A DNA stretch of 8,898 nt from positions 1-8,898 of the forward strand of contig WJLK01000061.1 in the NCBI GenBank assembly GCA_014728565.1. The letters are read 5' to 3'. Under the pieces are notes generated by a model. It saw only the letters and a list, made by a program, of their open reading frames with translations. It was not told where the DNA came from and ran no database searches. Each line of letters opens with the position of its first letter. Positions within the stretch are counted from its first letter, which is position 1. A program made the translations under genes and the position numbers. This DNA comes from Candidatus Pacearchaeota archaeon. GTDB taxonomy: Archaea > Nanobdellota > Nanobdellia > Pacearchaeales > GW2011-AR1. Positions 5,046-8,898 of the stretch are shown piece after piece.

Positions 5046-6905
5046 ATGAAAAGAGGTATATTCGTATTGATTTTGATATTAAGTATTAGTTTTGTTTATG
5101 CTGAATGTTTTGATACTGACGGTGATCTTGGTCATCCAGAAAGATTAGAGGTTAGGGGTTACTGTCAGGATGCTTCTGGTGAGTATGGTGATTACACTGG
5201 TTTTTCAAGTGGTGTTTTATATGAATATTATTGCGGACCTGAACATTATCCTGAAGAAGATCAATATTGTGTTTCTGAGGAGTATATATGCAGTGATTAT
5301 GGATATTCAAATTACGGAGATGGTTATTGTACAAATGAAGAAATTGCAGGAAACTGCACAGATCATGATGGTGGAAGGTATTATCATTGGGCTGGTTATG
5401 CTGAGAATGATACTGGAAGTTATTATGATACATGCATAGATGATGTTGATTTAAAAGAGTATTATTGTGAGAGTGGTGTTCTGAAATCAGAAATTTATAG
5501 TTGTCCTGGAGGGTGTGAGGATAATCAATGCAATATTGCAGCTTCTGATACTTGTTTGGATCTTGATGGAGGAAAGGATGTTTACAAAGCTGCAACAGCA
5601 GAGAATGATAATTTTAAACTAACTGATTACTGTTCTTTCTCAGAAAATCCTAAAGGGGATTTATATGAAGCAATTTGTTGTGAGACAGATGAACCTATTC
5701 ATGAAAAATTAACCTGTCCTTCTGACAGTCCTTACTGTAACAAGGGAGCCTGTAGTTCAACAAAGCCTGTATGTACTGATAGTGATGGAGGAAAAGATAC
5801 CAGAGTTAAGGGAACAGTAACTGAGCCAAAACAATTTGATGGCCCTAAACATACAGATTACTGTTATAATGTTAATACAAAAGAAATAGTTAGTGAGTGT
5901 CTTTCTGAGTATTCTCAGTGTGGTGTAAGGGAGTATTATTGTTCTGAAAATTCTCCTGTTTCAGGTTATGAAGATATAACCTGTCCTGGAGATTGTAAAT
6001 ATGGTGCATGTCTTGAATCAGGAAGTTCTCAAGAAGAGGAGGAGGAAAACGAAGAAACGTTTTCTCATGGTTCTTCTCAGTGTGTTTTTCATGGTTACAA
6101 ATGTACAAGCAGTATAGAGGGGTGTGGACATTATACTCAGTTGGAATTTAGTTGCGATTCATTTACAGAGATATGTTGTGATGGTGTTCCTCGTTGTGGA
6201 GATGGTGTTTGTTTTGAACATGAGATCCCTTCTTATAGGGAGACTCCTGAAAATTGTCCTCAGGATTGCGGAGGAAGTGGAATGGTTTCATGTCTTGAAA
6301 ATCCTAGTAATTACTGGGACCAAGAAACAAATACTTGTTATGAAGGTTATAGCAGTGATAAAATAAAAGGTTCTTGTTCAGAGTCTGATGGTGGAAAGAG
6401 TCTTTATAAGTATGGTAGTTCTTATGGTTTTAGAAGTCCTTCTAGTATTGAGAAAGATTCTGATTTAAGAGTAAGAGCTAGTATTCCTGATGTTTGCCTT
6501 TCTAATCACAGAATTAGGGAATCTTTTTGCACTGAAGAAGGTTATCTTGATTATCATGAGGAAAATTGTGAATGGGGATGCAAGGAGGGAAGATGTGTTG
6601 GAGAGAGTGAAGCTATTCCAGATGAAGAACCTGAAACTATTGGAGAAGAAGAGGAATATGAATGTGAGGGTTGCTATGCGAAAGTAGAGAATAGAAAATT
6701 TAAATTATGTTATGAAACAGGTTATCGTACTTCTGATAAATACTGTTCAACAAGTGGGAGATTTATAGCTCAGAAAGAGGCTGATAGAAGATGTCAGGAA
6801 GACTATGAGTGCGAGAGTAATAATTGTGAGGATAAGAAATGTTCAAAGAAAAACTTTTTTTTAAGAATTGTTGACTGGTTCAAGGGTTTGTTTGGATTTG
6901 ATTAG
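5046..6905 (+). CDS. Secreted cysteine-rich modular protein C, paralogue of A
   Basis: A 619-residue exported protein with a signal peptide at about 1-19 (…SFVYA) and about 53 Cys. An N-terminal divergent unit (21-95, CFDTDGD…) leads into four module copies at 104-162, 170-236, 243-322 and 444-517, with signatures DHDGGR, DLDGGK, DSDGGK and ESDGGK. Residues 384-408 hold a CGDGVC…ENCPQDC motif like that of protein B. Acidic linkers occur at 328-337 and 524-538. The final cassette (540-599) matches that of A with the same spacing of its last five Cys, and the protein ends in an amphipathic FFLRIVDWFKGLFGFD tail. The stop codon overlaps the convergent flavodoxin gene by four bases. A and C are therefore paralogues that flank the unrelated B. 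Function unknown; a surface adhesin or receptor-like role is inference, and no catalytic residues were identified. Confidence 0.88.
   Translation: MKRGIFVLILILSISFVYAECFDTDGDLGHPERLEVRGYCQDASGEYGDYTGFSSGVLYEYYCGPEHYPEEDQYCVSEEYICSDYGYSNYGDGYCTNEEIAGNCTDHDGGRYYHWAGYAENDTGSYYDTCIDDVDLKEYYCESGVLKSEIYSCPGGCEDNQCNIAASDTCLDLDGGKDVYKAATAENDNFKLTDYCSFSENPKGDLYEAICCETDEPIHEKLTCPSDSPYCNKGACSSTKPVCTDSDGGKDTRVKGTVTEPKQFDGPKHTDYCYNVNTKEIVSECLSEYSQCGVREYYCSENSPVSGYEDITCPGDCKYGACLESGSSQEEEEENEETFSHGSSQCVFHGYKCTSSIEGCGHYTQLEFSCDSFTEICCDGVPRCGDGVCFEHEIPSYRETPENCPQDCGGSGMVSCLENPSNYWDQETNTCYEGYSSDKIKGSCSESDGGKSLYKYGSSYGFRSPSSIEKDSDLRVRASIPDVCLSNHRIRESFCTEEGYLDYHEENCEWGCKEGRCVGESEAIPDEEPETIGEEEEYECEGCYAKVENRKFKLCYETGYRTSDKYCSTSGRFIAQKEADRRCQEDYECESNNCEDKKCSKKNFFLRIVDWFKGLFGFD
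5355..6596 (+). repeat. Four six-Cys modules within protein C
   Basis: Units at 5355-5531, 5553-5753, 5772-6011 and 6375-6596. The first has exactly the Cys spacing of unit three in protein A (x25, x10, x11, x3, x4). The fourth differs by a longer first loop (x39) and by x12 in place of x11. Units two and three have extra Cys and longer loops, suggesting relaxed loops around a fixed core. Confidence 0.82.
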
Positions 6906-7384
6906 TAACTTATTTCCTGTTTAATTTTGTAAAGAAATTCCTCTATCTTTTTTTTATAAGACTTGTTTTTAATTTCTTTTTCATTTACATCTAAAACAGC
7001 TACTGGTTCTTTAGTTATATCTTCCATTTCACTGAAGACTTTATTAGTTCTACCTGAGCTTTTTGTGCATAAAAATGCAATATGCTTTAGTTTATCTTTT
7101 TTTAATTGGTTTAAATATACTCTTATTGCAGGAGTTATTTTGCCAGCCCACACAGGTGTTCCTATTATTAGTAAGTCAAAGTCATAAGGATTATTTGTAT
7201 GTTTTTGAGTTTCTGTTGATTTTTTTAAAAAACCATCTCTTCCTGCTTTTAAGAAATTTAAAAAACCATTTCTGTTTTTTTTATCTATTATTTTTTCAAC
7301 TTTTCCTTTGAGTCTTTTTGCTATTTCTTCTGCTATTATTTGGGTATTGCCTGTTCTTGAATAATAGACAACAAGAGATTTCAT
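6902..7384 (-). CDS. Flavodoxin-family protein (FMN-binding electron carrier)
   Basis: A 160-residue cytoplasmic flavodoxin-fold protein. The N-terminal beta strand LVVYYS is followed by the FMN phosphate loop S-R-T-G-N-T at 9-14. Residues 75-82 (GTPVWAGK) form the typical second flavin loop, and CTKSSG (106-111) is placed where a third flavin contact is expected. Length and motif order fit a single-domain short flavodoxin of the kind annotated 'flavodoxin' or 'NAD(P)H-dependent oxidoreductase'; no extra domain is present. It is known for the family that such proteins carry electrons between redox partners, but the partner here is not evident. The ATG begins one base after the stop codon of the upstream membrane-protein gene, so the two are almost certainly co-transcribed. 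Convergent overlap with C at the 3' end. Confidence 0.9.
   Translation of the reverse strand: MKSLVVYYSRTGNTQIIAEEIAKRLKGKVEKIIDKKNRNGFLNFLKAGRDGFLKKSTETQKHTNNPYDFDLLIIGTPVWAGKITPAIRVYLNQLKKDKLKHIAFLCTKSSGRTNKVFSEMEDITKEPVAVLDVNEKEIKNKSYKKKIEEFLYKIKQEISY
6948..6955 (+). terminator. Oligo-T tract after gene C, inside the convergent flavodoxin gene
   Basis: Eight T residues, 43 bases past the stop of C on the plus strand. Since the two genes converge with overlapping stops, any terminator for C must lie in the antisense of the flavodoxin gene, and this is the first long T run there. It also encodes lysine codons of the flavodoxin, so it may have no regulatory role. Confidence 0.3.
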
Positions 7385-7385
7385 C

Positions 7386-7694
7386 TTAAGGTTTTTTTGA
7401 AATGCTTGTTTTTTTAAATAAAGCTAGGCTGCATACTGTATAGAATACAACTCCTGGAAGCAGGATAATTGTTAGGTCATAAAAAAACTTTGATATTAAA
7501 TAATCATTTGTTGTACAGTCACAGAAATTCCCACAGTGATTTGGAATTAGTTCAAAAGTATTTTTATTGCAGAATGTTTCACAATCATTCTCACTATTAC
7601 ACTGAAGTGTGAAATATCCTATTAAAACAACATACCATATGATTATTATAGTTAGTGTTAATAAAATCTTCCATCTATTTGGAGTGAAATTCAT
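7386..7694 (-). CDS. Small two-pass membrane protein with Cys-rich loop
   Basis: A 102-residue protein with transmembrane helices at about 9-29 and 73-93. They flank a 43-residue loop holding six Cys (32, 38, 42, 54, 58, 60); a seventh, Cys88, is within the second helix. The basic ends (NRWK; FKKTSISKKP) predict both termini inside and the Cys-rich loop outside. The loop text QCNSENDC…NHCGNFCDC is reminiscent of the CDVDSDC…NHCSCSNEC block of protein A, though too short to prove homology. It is followed after one base by the flavodoxin gene. I do not recognise the family. An external redox or structural role for the loop is inference. Confidence 0.78.
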   Translation of the reverse strand: MNFTPNRWKILLTLTIIIIWYVVLIGYFTLQCNSENDCETFCNKNTFELIPNHCGNFCDCTTNDYLISKFFYDLTIILLPGVVFYTVCSLALFKKTSISKKP

Positions 7695-7722
7695 TATATC
7701 TATTAGGCTAGAATGCCCTTAT

Positions 7723-7730
7723 TTTTTATA
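7723..7730 (-). promoter_or_regulatory. Possible TATA-like box for the 7386-7694 gene
   Basis: On the minus strand TATAAAAA lies 28 bases before the ATG at 7694 and overlaps the stop codon of the upstream gene. The spacing would leave a leader of only a few bases. Read-through from the upstream gene is an equally good explanation for expression. Confidence 0.3.
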
Positions 7731-8271
7731 TTAATTTTTCTTTTAATTTCTCTATTTTTTTACTTAGAAGAGTTATTAAAGCACCTAGAAGAATGAATTC
7801 TAGGACAAAAAACACAGGAGTTAGGAGTATGAATGTTGTTCTTCCAAATGCTACAAAAACAAGCCTTAATAATGGAATTTGATGATAACCTATTAAGTCT
7901 GATAATTTTAAAATAAGGCACATTAAATTTGCTTTTGCTTTTATTTCACAAAAAGATATGTTATAAATTTTGATTAAGAATAGTACAAAACCTACTAATG
8001 TTCCAGCTAAACTTCCCTTTAACCAGCTAGGAATTTTTTTATTTTTGCCTTTTGTTTTTTTACTCTTTTTTAATGAGATAGTAACCAATATTATTCCTAT
8101 AACCCCTAATGGATTTAGTATAGGACTAAGTATAATATAGATTATGAATAAAAACCATGTTAGTGAAGAGTCTTTTACTAGTGAGTAAAAAAAATTCGTG
8201 CTTATTATCACTGATAAAAGAATTATTAAAATACCCACTATTAGAAGTATTTCTGAAGTATTTTTTTTCAT
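7726..8271 (-). CDS. Multi-pass membrane protein, unknown function
   Basis: A 181-residue hydrophobic protein with likely membrane helices at about 7-29, 37-67 (one long or two short), 85-103, and one or two between 132 and 170. A basic loop (KKSKKTKGKNKK, 68-79) marks a cytoplasmic segment and the end KKIEKLKEKLI is also basic. Two Cys (108, 118) fall in a loop after the 85-103 helix. I do not recognise a transporter or enzyme family. The ATG at 8271 has GAGGAG five bases upstream, unlike the leaderless genes nearby, so it is probably read from a leadered transcript. It is the first gene of a probable three-gene unit; 31 bases separate it from the next gene. Confidence 0.8.
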   Translation of the reverse strand: MKKNTSEILLIVGILIILLSVIISTNFFYSLVKDSSLTWFLFIIYIILSPILNPLGVIGIILVTISLKKSKKTKGKNKKIPSWLKGSLAGTLVGFVLFLIKIYNISFCEIKAKANLMCLILKLSDLIGYHQIPLLRLVFVAFGRTTFILLTPVFFVLEFILLGALITLLSKKIEKLKEKLI

Positions 8272-8276
8272 TTTGA

Positions 8277-8282
8277 CTCCTC
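8277..8282 (-). promoter_or_regulatory. Shine-Dalgarno sequence for the 7726-8271 gene
   Basis: GAGGAG on the minus strand, five bases before ATG 8271. It fixes the start and shows that this gene, unlike most others here, uses a leadered mRNA. Confidence 0.7.
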
Positions 8283-8327
8283 TTTTTATTAACAGGTTTA
8301 TTAATTTTAAAAATGTTTCTTTTTTGT

Positions 8328-8335
8328 TTTTATAA
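8328..8335 (-). promoter_or_regulatory. TATA-like box for the minus-strand membrane/flavodoxin unit
   Basis: TTATAAAA on the minus strand. Transcription starting about 26 bases downstream of its centre would give a leader of roughly 35 bases that includes the GAGGAG site. It is back to back with the plus-strand box at 8344-8351, only eight bases apart. Confidence 0.4.
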
Positions 8336-8343
8336 TAGTAATA

Positions 8344-8351
8344 ATTAAAAA
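8344..8351 (+). promoter_or_regulatory. TATA-like box for the zinc-ribbon gene
   Basis: ATTAAAAA ends 21 bases before ATG 8373, the spacing seen at four other genes in the window. It predicts a leaderless transcript; there is no Shine-Dalgarno sequence before this ATG. Confidence 0.55.
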
Positions 8352-8372
8352 TATAGAATTCTTTAAATATTT

Positions 8373-8630
8373 ATGGATAGTAAGGTTTGTCAGAGTTGCG
8401 GAATGCCTCTAAATGATGAAAATCTTGGTACAAATAAGGATGGAAGTAAGAATAAAAAGTATTGTAAATTTTGCTTTGAGAACGGTGAATTTAAGGATAA
8501 AGGAGTCACAATGAAGGAAAAAATAGAAAAACTTGTTGAGTTTGCAAGAACAAAAATGGGCATGGATGAATCTCAGGCAAGAGCAATGGCTCAGGATGTA
8601 ATTCCTAAATTAAAGAGATGGAAAAGGTGA
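8373..8630 (+). CDS. Small zinc-ribbon protein (Zn_ribbon_2-like)
   Basis: An 85-residue protein. CQSCGMPL (6-13) and YCKFCFENGEF (30-40) supply a four-Cys zinc site (Cys6, 9, 31, 34) separated by the GTNKDGS turn at 19-25. Then comes a helical tail with TMKEKIEKLVEFA and a basic PKLKRWKR end. The CQSCGMPL…GTN.DGS…YC..CF..G.F…TM.E…LKRW pattern is that of the family named putative zinc ribbon domain (Zn_ribbon_2), widespread in bacteria and archaea. Its molecular role is not established; it is sometimes annotated as a transcriptional regulator without proof. Length fits the family and the protein looks complete. The next gene follows after 21 bases with an SD between, so the two are probably co-transcribed. 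Confidence 0.9.
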   Translation: MDSKVCQSCGMPLNDENLGTNKDGSKNKKYCKFCFENGEFKDKGVTMKEKIEKLVEFARTKMGMDESQARAMAQDVIPKLKRWKR

Positions 8631-8637
8631 AAGGAGG
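8631..8637 (+). promoter_or_regulatory. Strong Shine-Dalgarno sequence with long spacing
   Basis: AAGGAGG begins directly after the TGA of the zinc-ribbon gene and ends 14 bases before ATG 8652, longer than the usual 5-10. An in-frame TAA at 8646-8648 rules out a start between them, so ATG 8652 stands. Confidence 0.6.
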
Positions 8638-8651
8638 AAAATTATTAAAAA

Positions 8652-8898
8652 ATGAGTGAGAGAACAGAAGCTTGGATGAGAATTGTTGTGGGAATAGTCA
8701 GTGGAATTGTAATTGGAGTATGGAAGATTGTTATACAGGTGGTTACAGTTGTACACTGGATTATTGCTCTTATTTCAGGAAAAAGAAACAAAGATATTGC
8801 TGAATTCTGTGAAATCTGGAATACTCAGCTTTATGATTTTGTGAGATATATGACTTTTGTAACAAACAAGAGACCTTTTCCATTTGATAAACTAGAAA
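8652..8898 (+). CDS. DUF4389-like membrane protein, C-terminus cut by window edge
   Basis: The first 82 codons of a protein that continues past the window. A single long hydrophobic stretch at about 10-42 is followed by SGKRNKDIAEFCEIWNTQLYDFVRYMTFVTNKRPFPFD. The order hydrophobic helix, ISG.RN.D…, Y..F.RYMTF.T..RPFPF is the pattern of DUF4389, a small bacterial and archaeal membrane family of unknown role, which sometimes occurs in two copies per protein; what follows here cannot be seen. Co-transcription with the zinc-ribbon gene is likely. The ATG is the first start possible after an in-frame TAA at 8646. Confidence 0.8.
   Translation, partial: MSERTEAWMRIVVGIVSGIVIGVWKIVIQVVTVVHWIIALISGKRNKDIAEFCEIWNTQLYDFVRYMTFVTNKRPFPFDKLE

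Noticed and set aside
5170..5439. Short plus-strand open frames within A, B and C, such as this one and 2403-2597, 4224-4439 and 6124-6366
   Set aside because: Alternative-frame readings of strongly supported secreted proteins; no start signals of their own.
5152..5595. Open frame of 147 codons on the minus strand inside protein C
   Set aside because: Same cause: an antisense shadow with implausible His/Asn/Gln-rich composition and no promoter or SD.
1943..6596. The D-x-D-G-G-K signatures read as dockerin or EF-hand repeats
   Set aside because: Dockerin and EF-hand loops need a 12-residue loop with further ligands and paired helices. Here the signature stands alone before a Cys framework, so calcium binding is left as a possibility only.
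6963..7311. Plus-strand open frames opposite the flavodoxin gene
   Set aside because: The minus-strand flavodoxin is clear from its SRTGNT motif; these frames are its antisense.
8355..8372. Palindromes AGAATTCT and AAATATTT before the zinc-ribbon start
   Set aside because: Eight-base AT-rich palindromes are expected by chance at this base composition.
1..8898. CRISPR array, tRNA or rRNA genes
   Set aside because: No regularly spaced direct DNA repeats and no cloverleaf or rRNA-like GC-rich stretch was seen; the only repeats are protein-level modules.

Overview
The window looks like part of a chromosome from an AT-rich archaeon, most likely a DPANN-type lineage (Woesearchaeota/Pacearchaeota-like). 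Three things suggest this. Most start codons have a TATA-like octamer at a fixed short distance and no room for a leader, which points to leaderless archaeal transcripts. The remaining genes use Shine-Dalgarno sequences (GAGGAG, AAGGAGG). The proteins include large cysteine-rich secreted modular proteins, a KPWWAFLA C-terminus and small unclassified membrane proteins of a kind I associate with these archaea. The lineage call is inference from style, not from a marker gene.

Layout. 1-~155 holds the right end of an IS200/IS605 element: the last 39 codons of a Y1 transposase with its catalytic YIENQ helix, then the right-end hairpin. 197-1132 is an unrecognised soluble protein. It converges on an unrecognised single-pass membrane protein (1137-1772, minus strand) whose start faces a divergent promoter region. 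1862-6905 is the core of the window: three consecutive same-strand genes for secreted, extremely cysteine-rich proteins (called A, B and C here). A (556 aa, about 50 Cys) and C (619 aa, about 53 Cys) share a repeated six-cysteine module opening with C-x-D-x-D-G-G-K. They also share a C-terminal cassette with identical cysteine spacing that ends in an amphipathic Trp/Phe tail. B (481 aa), between them, is built from other parts: a DUF333-like N-terminus, a tandem Cys repeat, a thrombospondin-1-like segment and a KPWWAFLA terminus. Each of the three has its own TATA-like box.

6902-8271 is a minus-strand cluster, transcribed from a four-to-five-pass membrane protein through a two-pass membrane protein with a Cys-rich loop to a flavodoxin. 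8373-8898 is a plus-strand pair: a small zinc-ribbon protein and a DUF4389-like membrane protein cut by the window edge.

How it may fit together (inference): A, B and C are probably cell-surface or exported disulfide-stabilised proteins for attachment or interaction, and the shared tail of A and C may be a retention or sorting signal. No enzyme was recognised in A, B or C. No CRISPR array, tRNA or rRNA was seen, and no stretch over 300 bases lacks a gene.
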